From positions 806,001 through 870,000 of the forward strand of contig JAPEUQ010000005.1 of the NCBI GenBank assembly GCA_027946365.1: a stretch of 64,000 nt of DNA. The letters run 5' to 3'. This document shows positions 11,154 to 21,910 of the stretch, piece by piece. Position 1 is the first letter of the stretch, and each line of letters begins with the position of its first letter. The stretch comes from Kalmusia sp. IMI 367209. Lineage: Eukaryota; Ascomycota; Dothideomycetes; Pleosporales; Didymosphaeriaceae. Made by a program: the position numbers and the translations under genes. The notes beneath the pieces were generated by a model that made no database searches, was not told where the DNA came from, and was given only the letters and a program-made list of their open reading frames with translations.

Positions 11154-13479
11154 GATGTCGTCCTCGGTCTTGTATCGTATTAGCTGCTGTACTAGAGGGG
11201 CCGCGTGCAGTGTATAGGAAAGAATGGTGGTGGTAGGGAAGCGTGCGGTCGCAGGTGGTGCAAGCACGAGAGAGAGAGCTGGAAACAGAGGATGGAGGGG
11301 CACGAACCCTGTCGCCTGCATCGTCCTTCGCCGAATCTGCTCTAGCCATATTTACCCGTGCCACGCTATGCTGAGAAACACCTTCAGTGATATTGCTCGC
11401 TGCGCAACAGGATCGTCGCGCGCTGCGTCTCGTGCAGCAACTGCGTGCAAGTGTCGAGGGAGATTGTCGTAGAGCACAAAGAAGACTGCCCCGCCGAAAT
11501 TTGTCGCGTCAGTACCAGTAGTCGCGGGTCCGAGCGAGGCTCCGCAAGCCGCGCGATTCACTGCGCACGCCCGTTTGGGTTTGGTGTATGACGAAACAAG
11601 GCTCGGCCCGTGCAATATGCCGATATCGAGACGTGATGCCAACGCCGTTGCCGATGCACAGAATAAGCGTGCGGTCTGTTGAAGAGCTGAAGGACGGTTG
11701 GAGCGATTCTGTGTGGGAGTCAAGGAGAAAATGCCAAAATGTGCCGGTAGTCCTATTTTAACCCCCGCCGGCCTGACTTCACAGGGTACGTGCAGGCGCC
11801 GCCGGAGAACGGTGCCGAGTGCGAGCGGGACAAGCTTTGGGCACTCCCGCCGTTGTCGAGCAGGCCTGGTTTGTCGGTAAGGTAGGGTCAGAGAAAGCAG
11901 TGTTGGGAAGTGATTGTCACGGGGATCCGCTCTGCGGTTGGAGAAATTGCGTCTAGCTAGGCATCATGACCCTGAAAATGAGGGGCAGATGTGATGGGCA
12001 AGGCAATGCTTTCGGCGGGGTCAAACGACGTCAACCGCCAGGCCAAAGCATATTGCCCTCCCAACTTGCCAGCCGCGGGCTGTCCTGCTACGACACGACA
12101 CACTGGCGCAGCACCAGCGGAACGCTCACGAAAGCCAGGCAGTAATGCCCCCCACAACCCCCAAAGGCCGACTCCGTGCGCATGGTAGGCGATATTCCCA
12201 CGTTTTGACTGCGCCGGCTGACGGGTGTAGTGGCCTCTCTTTGTCCCCACCGGAATAAACGTGGTGGAGGCACGCGAAGCTGCGATGGAAAGGGGGATAA
12301 AGAAACGACGCCAAGAAGGTCTGGAAGCGTTCGAAGACGCTCCGTGAGCCTACTTGTGTTGGAAAGGTAAGACAACAAGGTCCACGGCGACCCTCTTTTT
12401 GGATTGCGGGTGGTTTTGAATGGATGATGCGCGCCGTGGCTGCAGGGATTTCGCGACCTACGTCAACGGCGGCAGCCCTTCGTCACCTCGCATATGACCG
12501 CATAGGTTCCGGATTTGTGGACACGGCTGAGCCCTGCGTAATCTTTCTCCCCAGCCGCAGAAGCACCATGTGCTGAGTCACCCAGGCTTCGATGAGGGAG
12601 GGGGCTCCCAACCTGACCGCTGTTCCATGCCCTCGAAAACCGACAGTGAACCTAGCGTGAGACTGGGAGCTGTGCGAGCTGCGCATCGAATCTGCCTCGT
12701 TGCTCGGTTGGCGTTCGTCCGTTGACTCCACACTGGGTGGTGCAAACATCAGGCTACAAGTGATCCACTCTGCGGCGAGTTGCTGTTCATCCGGCGTGCT
12801 CCGAGCGCTACTCACTTTCCCGAATCTACGTGCTGTTCGTGGAACCCATTCGTCAGATTACCAGGATAGATGCAGGTAACTTTATTAGCTCCGCGGATCG
12901 GAATACTTGTACTTGGTGTAATAAGGTGCGATGGAGAGGCAAGTCTACCGTCGTGAAAACTTAAGGCGAAGCTGCAGAACTCGGAGCTCGGCCAGCTACA
13001 GGTATACAAAGCGCGCTGGATGCTAACCGCGATAGCCCTACACCCTGACAGAAGAAAACGGTTCACCAGGATGGTCGATATATGCCCACTGCAAGGAGCA
13101 AGCATCGCGACGCCCTAGCGTTGTTGTTTTCTGCACACGCGACCCTGAAGGGGAGTCGGATACCCAAAGAGGCAATGATCGCCACCCTAAGCGATGTAAA
13201 TCACCCTAACAATCGCGTGGGGGGCGCTGCATGAGGGACACATCAAAACTACGGAAATAAGGGCGATGGGTGAGGTTTAGGTATGCTTGGCTGGCCTAGA
13301 AACTGAGGTAATGTTGACATTGCGGATACGATAAAGACTCAATTCTTAGCCGCCGACAATGTACAGTCTAGCCGTGTATGTGGTACGAACATAAAAGTAC
13401 AGTGCACAGTACGCCTGCCATGCCAATGCTGCACCGAAACTGAAAGGCCGGAGCCCATAACACCAGCCACCTTTTGCAT
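11154..13479. other. Long intergenic region, 2.3 kb, no gene seen
   Basis: Lies between the YPD1 start and the 3' end of the aspartate aminotransferase gene. Reading frames here are short, overlap on opposite strands and mostly start at GTG. No protein family, tRNA or repeat was recognised. The part next to YPD1 is probably its promoter and leader. Confidence 0.55.
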
Positions 13480-15082
13480 TTAACCAGTGACCTTGTAGAT
13501 CGACTCAGCGAGACGCTTGACATTGCCGCTGGTGATACCAGCGACGGAGATTCTGCCATCCTTGGTGGCATAGACGGAGTGCTGTGATCCTTGTTAGCAT
13601 CATGTAGTTCTTGGCTGACGTAGAAACTTACCTCCTTGGCTAGTACATCCATCTGTTCAGGCTTCAAACCGGTGTATGCAAACATGCCAATTTGGGATGT
13701 GATGTGGCTCCAGTCGTGCTTGCTGCCCAGCTTCTCCAGGTTTTCCTTGAGGAGAGCACGCATGGTGATGATGCGATCAGCCATGTCCTTGACCTCTCCC
13801 AACCACTGCTTGTTCAGCGAGGGGTCGTTCAGAATCTCGGAAGCAATGCGAGCACCGTGAACCGGGGGGGTTGGAGTAGAGCGGTCGCACAAGAATCTTG
13901 ATTTGCGAATCAACACGCTTCTTTTCCTCTGCAGACTCGCAGACGACAGAGAAGGCGCCGACGCGCTCACCGTAGAGACCCTATGAATAGTCAGTATTCA
14001 TCCTTGTTCAGAAGACTCCTATCATGACTTGCCATGTTCTTTGCGAAGCTCTGAGCGAGCACAGGGCGGAGACCCTCCTTGATGAAGTGACGGAGAGCGA
14101 AAGCATCCTTGTCAGTATTACCACTGGCAAAGCCCTGGTAGGCCATATCGAAGAAGGGGGAATGCTCGCCCTCCTTGACAGCATTGGCGATTTGCACCCA
14201 CTGGTCCTCGGTGGGATCAACACCGGTGGGGTTGTGAGCGCAAGCGTGCAACAAGACAATGCTGCCCTTTGGCATAGCCTTAATATCGGCGACCAAACCC
14301 TCGAAGTCAAGGCCAATGGTGTCCTTGTTGTAGTACCGATATTTTTCGACCTTCAGACCAGAGTCTTTGAACACAGCATTGTGGTTCGCCCACGATGGGG
14401 TGGGAATGTATATTGTCTTTGCACCTGGGTAGAAGCGCTCGAGGAAGGCACCACCGATGCGCAAAGCGCCGGTACCGGAGATGGACTGGGTGATGGCGAC
14501 GCGGTCCTCCTTGATGGGAGCGGAGTCAGGCCCATAGGCGAGTTGGAGCGCAGCCTTGGTGAAGGCAGGCACACCAGTGATGCCAGCATACTCCTTGTCC
14601 AGTGCGGAGTCTACGAGCTTCTTTTCGGCCTGTCTCACGGACGGAAGGACGAACGGCTTGCCCTTGTCGTCCCGATAGGCGCCAACACCTGTGAATGTCA
14701 GCTACCAGCGACATCGTTCGCTAGCGCAGTGTAGACGAACCCAGGTTAATCTTTTCGGGGTTGCTGTCCGCCTTGAAAGCTTCGGTGATACCTGCACAGA
14801 GTCAACGAGGTGCTATTAGCGCGCATATAATTTGACTCACCAAGAATGGCCTGATCAAAACAGGGCGATGAGTGGAAGATAGCCAGCTTCCGAGGGGTCA
14901 TAACTTACATCCTATACATCAATTAGCATTATGTCGAGCCAATTGCTCTTTCTGAGCTGGTTTTTACTCACTGGAGGGCCCTGAGGCACTTGCGACCAGG
15001 CCGAGACCGACCTGACTCCGGCCTTGACGGTGAGCTGCTTAGACGCAGCTTGACGCAACGCGGTCCGTGATGAAGCGAGCAT
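13480..15082 (-). CDS. Mitochondrial aspartate aminotransferase, frameshifted in this sequence
   Basis: PLP-dependent transaminase exchanging the amino groups of aspartate and glutamate (malate-aspartate shuttle). Seven exons: 15082-14972, 14911-14909 (3 nt), 14850-14841 (10 nt), 14791-14741, 14688-14033, 13980-13632 and 13581-13480. The first 25 residues form a basic presequence. Conserved: [41 protein letters not shown] and [17 protein letters not shown], which holds the PLP lysine. The intron after NM has a GC donor (GCAAGT at 14032). Exon 6 contains seven G (plus strand 13864-13870) where six keep frame, so the literal reading leaves the family sequence after LYSNPP (about residue 316) and stops soon after. 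The normal C-terminus continues in the +1 frame. Without that base the product would be 426 residues. This is either a base-call error or a real lesion. Confidence 0.9.
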
Positions 15083-15397
15083 AATGAATATGTGAGGGGT
15101 TGATGGATGATAGCGAAGATGGGTAAGGGATGGGTGAGGGAAGGAGAAGTGAGATGTGTCGGATTGTGATGGCCTGAGTCTACCCCAGGAATTTGGCGTG
15201 GGAGGGAGCTTAGCTTGGGCACGGGCCGGCGGCGACACGGGCGTAAGGCGAGGCGGTATTCGAGCATTCGTTCGAGGATGGCATCCCGATGCGGCGTCTA
15301 GACTCCAAACGTCCTAGCGCGCGCTCTCGTCGGAAGGTTAGGCGCGTCTCCAAAGTTTTTGGATTGTGGTAGATGCTACGAAACCATCTCCAACGAA
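15083..15397. promoter_or_regulatory. Divergent promoter of two mitochondrial-protein genes
   Basis: A 315-nt gap separates the start codons of aspartate aminotransferase (-) and Gep3 (+). It is too short for separate full-size promoters, so shared elements are likely. No specific site is claimed. Confidence 0.45.
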
Positions 15398-17641
15398 ATG
15401 CGCCCTACTCTGCGGCAGACAAAGAGGCTTCTGAACCATGACCAGCATGTACTTCAGGCTCCAATACCTGCCTTTCTATGCCCTGCACTCCTGAGGCCTC
15501 CGCCAGCGCATCCGATTCATCGCTCGGAATCTTCGCGTCCGTCGAGAAATTTCTCGACTTTCAGACGAGCATCACAACAAGCTGCCGTGGGCGTACCTGT
15601 AGAACCAGACCGTATTGCTCATACTGTTTCATACAAGCAATCACAGTCCGCCACCCGTATCCGTCGGCCACTGCCTCGCGCCTGCCCAGGATGTGGTGCT
15701 CCGACCCAGATCTACGACAAAAAGGAGGCAGGATTCTATCATCTTGATAGGAACGCCGTTGCAAAGTACCTTGAATATGATCCAGGTGCGAAAGAAGACG
15801 AGCGGAAAGAGGACGATGTTTACACCAGCGCACTGAAGCAGGTAGATCCACAGTTGTTGGAGGAGATTGGCTTAGAGCGCGAAGTGCTGGAAGGGGGCAA
15901 CGAGGTCGACACAGGCGCCCCAGACACCCCGGTGTGCGACCGCTGTCACAATCTGCTCCACCATCGAGTAGGAACACCCATATACCACCCCTCGGTCGAA
16001 GCTATCCAGCAGACCATCGCCGAATCACCGCACCGTCGCAACCACATCTACCACGTAGTCGATGCTGCCGACTTTCCGCTTTCCCTCGTACCCACACTTC
16101 AGTCCTCTCTACGAATACCGAAATTACGAACCAAGAATCGCCGGGCAAAACACAAGGGATGGGTGGCGAATGATCGCATTGCTGAAGTCAGCTTCATCAT
16201 CACAAGGTCAGATCTACTGGCGCCGAAAAAGGAGCAAGTGGATGCTCTCATGCCGTATATCCAAGATGTACTTCGCGACGCGTTGGGTCGAACCAACAAA
16301 CAGGCTCGGTTGGGCAATGTAAGACTAGTGAGCGCGAAGAGGGGGTGGTGGACAAAGCAAGTCAAGGAAGAGATATGGGAAAGAGGAGGTGCAGGCTGGA
16401 TGGTGGGCAAAGTCAATGTCGGCAAGTCGAACCTTTTTGAAGTCGTCTTCCCCAAGGGTAGAGGCGCAGACTACCAAGATGTGCGGAAGATCCGCAGCGC
16501 CGCCGAACGAGAAGCTATGCTCAAGAATGCGCAATCACTGGAAGAAATCACTGCAATACACCAACAGCTCGCAGAAGAAGACGCCGAAATTGAGCGGCAG
16601 AACAGTCTCCCAAAGCAACACCAGCATAAGGCCCCTGAGCCTGAAGAGGAACTAGAAGAAGAGGACGAAGACCTCGACCCAGACGCCCTCCTCCCACCGG
16701 CCCAACCATATACACCCTACCCCGTCCTCCCTATTGCCTCCTCCCTTCCCGGAACCACCGCCTCACCAATCCGCATACCATTCGGCCGCAATAAAGGCGA
16801 GCTCGTCGACATGCCTGGCCTCGCGCGTACAAACCCCGGCCTCGAGACCTTTGTCCAGGCCAAAGCCCAAGACGACCTCATAATGAAGCACCGCATCACA
16901 GCCCAACGCTACGTCCTCAAACCAGGCCAATCGCTCCTCCTCGGCGGTGGCCTCGTCCGCATCACCCCCGTTACCTCCGACCTTGTCTTTCTCATCTACC
17001 CCTTCGTCCCGATTGATCCGCACGTCACACGCACCGAGAAAGCCGCAGATCTACAGGCCCAAGTCAGCGATCGCAACGTAGACTCAATACTCGCCGACGA
17101 CGTGGGCTCGAAGATGAGATCGGCAGGTAGATTCAAGCTGAAGTGGGACGTCACGAAGAAACTCGCCGGGCCCCTGACCAGCAATGTCGCTGCCAAAATG
17201 CGCCCTGAGAACCTTCCCTTCCGCATTTTCAGCACGGACATCCTCATCGAGGGCGTCGGTTGGCTCGAGATCACTGCGCAGGTGCGCCGTCCGCAAGGCT
17301 GGAAACCCGTCGGCATGATCAAGAAGGACCCCAACGCCCTTCGCAAAGCCAAGATGGCTGCGCAGAAGGAGGCGCAGGAAGAGCTGCAGCTCAAACACGA
17401 GGCAAAGATGCGTGGGGAGCAATTCGTGAAGGAGAGGGTACAAGATGAAGATGTCGAAGACGTGGGCGAGTTCCCTGAGGTCGAGGTGTTCAGTCCGCTG
17501 GGAAAGTTTGTGGGAAGCAGGATGCCGATGTGTGCGAGTGTGGTGAGTGGGCCGCGACAGATAAGCAGCCGGGAAAGGACCGCGAGGCCGAGGAGGAGTA
17601 TGAAGAGCGTTAAGGCACAGAGGAAGCCACAGGAGAAGTAA
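15398..17641 (+). CDS. GEP3: Mitochondrial circularly permuted GTPase, Gep3/Mtg3 (YqeH-like)
   Basis: GTPase of the YqeH group, required for assembly of the mitochondrial small ribosomal subunit; yeast GEP3 interacts genetically with prohibitins. Single exon, 747 residues from the ATG at 15398 (upstream frame starts at TTG only). The N-terminus is basic and suits mitochondrial import. A zinc-binding knuckle is formed by CPGCG near residue 95 and CDRCHNLLHH near residue 180. GTPase motifs occur in permuted order: G4 TRSD (about 268), G5 SAKRGWW (about 310), G1 GKVNVGKSN (about 335), G3 DMPG (about 470). The G1 to G3 gap is enlarged by an acidic Glu-rich insert (EEELEEEDEDLD). A charged C-terminal tail follows. 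Confidence 0.92.
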   Translation: MRPTLRQTKRLLNHDQHVLQAPIPAFLCPALLRPPPAHPIHRSESSRPSRNFSTFRRASQQAAVGVPVEPDRIAHTVSYKQSQSATRIRRPLPRACPGCGAPTQIYDKKEAGFYHLDRNAVAKYLEYDPGAKEDERKEDDVYTSALKQVDPQLLEEIGLEREVLEGGNEVDTGAPDTPVCDRCHNLLHHRVGTPIYHPSVEAIQQTIAESPHRRNHIYHVVDAADFPLSLVPTLQSSLRIPKLRTKNRRAKHKGWVANDRIAEVSFIITRSDLLAPKKEQVDALMPYIQDVLRDALGRTNKQARLGNVRLVSAKRGWWTKQVKEEIWERGGAGWMVGKVNVGKSNLFEVVFPKGRGADYQDVRKIRSAAEREAMLKNAQSLEEITAIHQQLAEEDAEIERQNSLPKQHQHKAPEPEEELEEEDEDLDPDALLPPAQPYTPYPVLPIASSLPGTTASPIRIPFGRNKGELVDMPGLARTNPGLETFVQAKAQDDLIMKHRITAQRYVLKPGQSLLLGGGLVRITPVTSDLVFLIYPFVPIDPHVTRTEKAADLQAQVSDRNVDSILADDVGSKMRSAGRFKLKWDVTKKLAGPLTSNVAAKMRPENLPFRIFSTDILIEGVGWLEITAQVRRPQGWKPVGMIKKDPNALRKAKMAAQKEAQEELQLKHEAKMRGEQFVKERVQDEDVEDVGEFPEVEVFSPLGKFVGSRMPMCASVVSGPRQISSRERTARPRRSMKSVKAQRKPQEK

Positions 17642-18160
17642 TCTCTTGCTTGTACACTATAACCATCACGCAGCTTTTGTTGCTGTACGATATCACGACC
17701 TGCGTGTATAGACCGGGGACTTTGCATATAGAAGGGCTACGTGTATTGCTCAGAGAAGCTTTGTAAATTAAACTGTATGTAGCGTAGGATACCATATAAC
17801 TCCACCATCTTAACACTAAAATGCACATGTGTCCCTCCGCATCGCGAAGCAAGATGTGACTTATTCTACTACCTGACCCCTGATACCCTCCTCATATCAA
17901 AACAAAGTAGCGTGATGTGCCCGCCAAATTCTAGAACCTTTCGTTGGTATAAAATCGACATGATCCAAATACGTCAACACCAACGCCTGATACGCCGGCA
18001 CAATGTGCTCTCTTCTGAAGGGCGTCTCCTACTACGACATTGCTCCAGTAATGCTAGTCTATTCATGGCGCCACCGGGCTTGTTGAGGATAGGTGCCTTG
18101 CATGTCTGTCGCACGAGGCTGCCTCGTGGCCTTTGCCTGCGCGTCATCCGGAATGTGGAT
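17642..18160. other. Convergent intergenic region
   Basis: 3' flanks of Gep3 (+) and the GT34 mannosyltransferase (-). Nothing else was seen. Confidence 0.55.
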
Positions 18161-19239
18161 CTAGTCATCCGCCTCATTGAGCTTGTCAAGGAAGGACTTT
18201 TGCTCTGCAGCGCAATCGGCCTTATCGCGTGCACAGCCGGGGAAGTTTGCGACGAAATCGCCTTCTCTGTATTTTCCGAATTTGGGGTTCGCGGGCCCGG
18301 TAGCATACGAATTGAGGATGTTCTGCGGGATGAGCGCGAGTTTCGCGAGGATAGTGCCGTGCCATCTGAAGGGTGTTAGCGCCCATCTTGTAAAATGGCT
18401 AAGTAGGTACGTACTGCACGATGTGCTCTAGTGCGTGCGACTCGGCCTTCTGGAAGTTGTAGCTCCTGTAGATGGGGTCGAACCACGCATCCAAAAAGTA
18501 CTTGGCCCACTCCCCATTTCTCACAATGATGCTAGTAGGCGTCAAGCCCTCTTTGTCTTGCGTCACAATAAAGTCTATCCTGTCGCCCTTCAAGTTGCCA
18601 AAGGTCTTGATGACGCTATCCGGCGGGACGACGGGCTCGTTGGTAATCATCAGCTCCTCGAGACGTGAGGGCTTGAGAACGTGCGATTGGAGGTCGATCT
18701 CCGAGTTCATAATCAGCGCGGCACTATCCAAGTACCAGAAAAAAGTCGAGCCTGGGAACATTGTCATGGCGTGCCGTAGCGCGGGCACCTTGGACCATGT
18801 GTGGGGGGAGGTATTGAGGGGATATTCGTTGTTTTGGGGGAAAAATGTCAGGTAGCCTGCAATGTATCAGTATAAGCCGTTGATTGATAATTCTTCCCTG
18901 GGCAATGGACGCACCATGTCGCTTGGCATAGTCCTCTCTGTTCTTCTTGATCTTTCCTACCCATGCCGCATTGGCTTTGGGATCTATCGTCGTAACGATG
19001 ACAACGGGTGGCCCAGAGCCGATGTCCACCTTTGGGATGTTCGCGCCCACTTCACCGCCGCCTGCTCTCCGGAACAGCCATATCAGCGTCAGGAAGCCCA
19101 GCACCCCCAGCACGATGGTCCGCAATTTGTCTCTCCGGAGTAGGTTCTTCAGCGCGGGCGGGATGGGTAGCGAGCTCTGGTTGCGGGCTTGATAGGGCGG
19201 GGGCCGCGATGTCTTTCTTGGGGGCATGGCGAAATGCAT
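18161..19239 (-). CDS. Golgi alpha-1,6-mannosyltransferase subunit (GT34, Mnn10/Mnn11 type)
   Basis: Type II Golgi membrane protein of glycosyltransferase family 34, part of the M-Pol II-like complex that extends the alpha-1,6-mannan backbone of N-glycans. Exons 19239-18915, 18856-18415 and 18365-18161, 323 residues. A short cytosolic basic tail is followed by one membrane segment (TIVLGVLGFLTLIWLF, about residues 41-57). Conserved: VVIVTTIDPKANAAWVGKIKKNREDYAKRHG, WSKVPALRHAMTMFPGSTFFWYLDSAALIMN, VVPPDSVIKTF, and AKYFLDAWFDPIYRSYNF with ALEHIVQWH. The nucleotide-binding DXD position reads DSA, closer to the Mnn11 branch (DxN) than to a strict DXD, so Mnn11 is the likelier orthologue. A second ATG lies four codons downstream (19227). 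Confidence 0.88.
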
Positions 19240-20164
19240 CGTCGAGGGTCGGGGGTGCAGTCGGCCAGGGAGGCCAGATCAGAGCCTTGATACAAACGAG
19301 GGATAGCAGTTGGAGACGGCAAGGATCGGGCGACGTGCCTATTTCACAGTCATGCTTAGGCGAGGACAGGCGGTCTCAAGGCGATCGGGAGGGACAATGC
19401 TGTGTCGGAGCTCCTAAGGCGTTGGCTAATAACATGTGCTGGAGAAAATTAGGGCGATATCGCGATTTGGCTGGAGCGGACGCCAAGCGTCACCCCCCTG
19501 CCCTCTTTCCGAAGTTGCTTTACCCTTGCATCACATTATAGCTCCTTTCAAGGCCCCGTTCAGTCCTTCATGCGACTTCTTTCGTCAAAACCATGGCTAT
19601 CAAGATTGTATATGTGATCCGCTGTGCCTGATACAATCCGCTACCATGTTCTAATGGAGATCTTGCTACATCCTGGGTAGTAGCAGAGAAGCGGCGTGCT
19701 CTCCGAAGAAGGTCCGCCCGTCGGGTAGAGTGGCTTCTTTCCAGCCTCCTCACGTTGACTTTGGCGTACAGGTGTACAGGTGTACAATGGCGCAAATCGC
19801 TTCATCCAATACGGTGTGGCAATGCCACTGTCAGCAAGCCGTTCACGCTTCACCAAACCGTGCCAAGACCAACTGGTCCTTCCCAACCCATAATCTGAAA
19901 TAGCATATCGAAATTGAATTGGATATAGTGGGTTCGGAGAAAGTAATCTTTAAGCGGGAATGCGCGGATCTGATCGTTCTCAGATAGCGAATTTCCATTG
20001 TCGCATACCCGCTATGACGTCGAGTACCTGTCACTGACATACCTTTCACAATAGGATAAGTATCTGACTCTATGTCACTCCGTTCCTTCCTGCATCCACA
20101 AATCCGCTTCTCGTGTTCGCGATCTGCATCCGCCTAAATTTAGAATTCCTTAAAATTCGTCACA
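19240..20164. promoter_or_regulatory. Divergent promoter of two mannose-pathway genes
   Basis: A 925-nt region between the GT34 mannosyltransferase (-) and phosphomannose isomerase (+). It contains a short direct repeat GTACAGGT GTACAGGT near 19766-19783. No gene is supported in it. Shared regulation of the two cell-wall genes is an inference from the arrangement. Confidence 0.5.
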
Positions 20165-21487
20165 ATGGTTGAGAAGGTGATTCAGCTGAAATGCTACTGC
20201 AACCAGTACCCCTGGGGTAGACAGGGCTCGAAGTCCCTCGCTGCGACATTGTGCTCGAAAACGCCGGGCACAGACTTCAGCATAGATGAAAACAGTCCAT
20301 ACGCTGAGATGTAAGGAAATGTAGCTCTGGCGATTGTTTTCGTCCTGACACGTGACCAGGTGGATGGGAACTTACCCCGAGCTGCCATCGTACGTCCTGG
20401 GCAGTGGAGAAGATCTACAAGAGGTCCTAGATAAGAACTCAGAAGCTCTCATTGGTAAAAAGATAATTCAAAAGTTCAACCACACCAAAATTCCCTTCCT
20501 CCCGAAAGTGCTATCAATAGCGAAAGCCCTTCCGCTACAATTGCATCCTGTACGTTCCACTTCTTCCATACTCAGAATCCCGCCACTAAACCTAAGTAGA
20601 ATAAAAAGCTCGCGACTGAATTGCACAACCGCGATCCCAATCAATTCACGGATCCGAATCACAAGCCGGAGATCGCGCTCGCCTTGTCCGATTTCGAAGC
20701 CTTTTGTGGCTTTAAGCCCCTCAAGGACATTGAGCGTTTAATGCAATTGCCACCTTTGCAAACATTCCTGCCTTTGGTGAAGAAGCCTGATTTCGATGAT
20801 CAGACTCTGAAGCATGTTGTCAAAACCTTGCTCGAAGCATCCGACGAGACCATCAAAAAGACTAATGACGCGCTGCTTCAAATTCCACAGGAGCAATTTG
20901 GCAAAGATTCCCATATCCCGAAGCTGATTCCGCGCCTCTCCAGGCAGTACGACAAGACAGATAACGGCACAGTTGTGGCGCTGATTACTATGAACTATCT
21001 CCAGCTAAAGAAGGGTGAAAGCATCTACATTCCAGCTGATGGCATTCATGCCTACCTCTCTGGTGACATAATTGAATGCATGGCACGCTCCAATAATGTC
21101 CTCAACACCGGCTTTTGGCCCCGCGCGGAACGCAACTCCATCGACCTGTTCACCTCCTGTTTGACCTTCACACCCCATTCTCCCGAGGAGTGTATGCTCA
21201 AACCAAAAAACTTCGATCGATCCAGGAATGGCAAGACGCAGGTCTATGCTCCTCCGTTGAGCGAATTTAGCGTGCTGTCCACCGAGCTTAACGATGGTGA
21301 AGAAGAGTCGATCAAGGCAATTGATGGGCCGTCAATCTTTATTGTGACCAAGGGCGAAGGTTCGTTCAATGCGGATGGAAAGGAGCACAAACTGAGCGAA
21401 GGGTATATCTACTTCATCGGCCACGGTGTGGACATAGATTTCAAGGCTACGAAGGGGCTGCAGATCTATACTTCTTTCGTGGAGTGA
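20165..21487 (+). CDS. Mannose-6-phosphate isomerase (type I)
   Basis: Zinc enzyme interconverting fructose-6-phosphate and mannose-6-phosphate, the entry step to GDP-mannose for glycosylation and cell-wall mannan. Exons 20165-20310, 20360-20549 and 20600-21487, 407 residues, the usual length for fungal type I enzymes. Seen: NQYPWGRQGSKSLAA at the N-terminus, EMWMGTYPELPS, the zinc-ligand motif QLHP at residues 109-112 followed by NKKLATELH, PNHKPEIALALSDFEAFCGF, and the second metal/active-site block PADGIHAYLSGDIIECMARSNN near residue 260. It ends in the cupin-like domain typical of the family. The start ATG is followed directly by the conserved motif. Confidence 0.94.
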
Positions 21488-21910
21488 AGCTTGGCTTTTC
21501 ACGACATGAGCTGTGGATAGGTGTAGTGGATACTGTCTAGGTACTTCGTTTAGGCCCATGCAGGTTATAATCGAACTGTATATTTATTGTACCCGATCTG
21601 GACGCTTGGGCGAGGGGAAGACGCAGGGTTGGTGCCGGATCCGCGTCGTGTTGCATATGTGGAGAGCTTCCCCGCATCTCACGAGCACGGGCAATGGCGC
21701 AGCTATAAAACCCCACAACTTAACCTATGAATTGCTTCAATGAGCTTTCAGCCTAGAGAGCCTGCAATTCCTAACTCTTACTATCCTGAATAGTGAGTCA
21801 ACCGCTCTTGATTTTATTTGACGTTGTTTTGTTCTTCCCAAACTCTAACAAGCACGCATACATTACAATGCAGCATTGCTCACACTCAGTTAGTTCCTTG
21901 TCGATTCAAC
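21488..21910. other. Intergenic region, nothing recognised
   Basis: 3' flank of phosphomannose isomerase and 5' flank of the next plus-strand gene. The open frame from 21818 begins with TTG and is treated as leader. Confidence 0.5.

Noticed and set aside
10557..11183. 208-codon Leu-rich plus-strand frame
   Set aside because: Antisense to both Ypd1 exons; the Leu richness comes from Lys/Glu codons read backwards.
14024..14734. 236-codon plus-strand frame
   Set aside because: Antisense to the conserved exons of aspartate aminotransferase; a shadow frame.
16996..17727. 243-codon minus-strand frame
   Set aside because: Antisense to the Gep3 coding region, which has clear GTPase motifs.
18465..18490. 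Box-B-like sequence on the minus strand
   Set aside because: Lies inside the mannosyltransferase coding region (codons for W-F-D-P-I) and has no tRNA fold.
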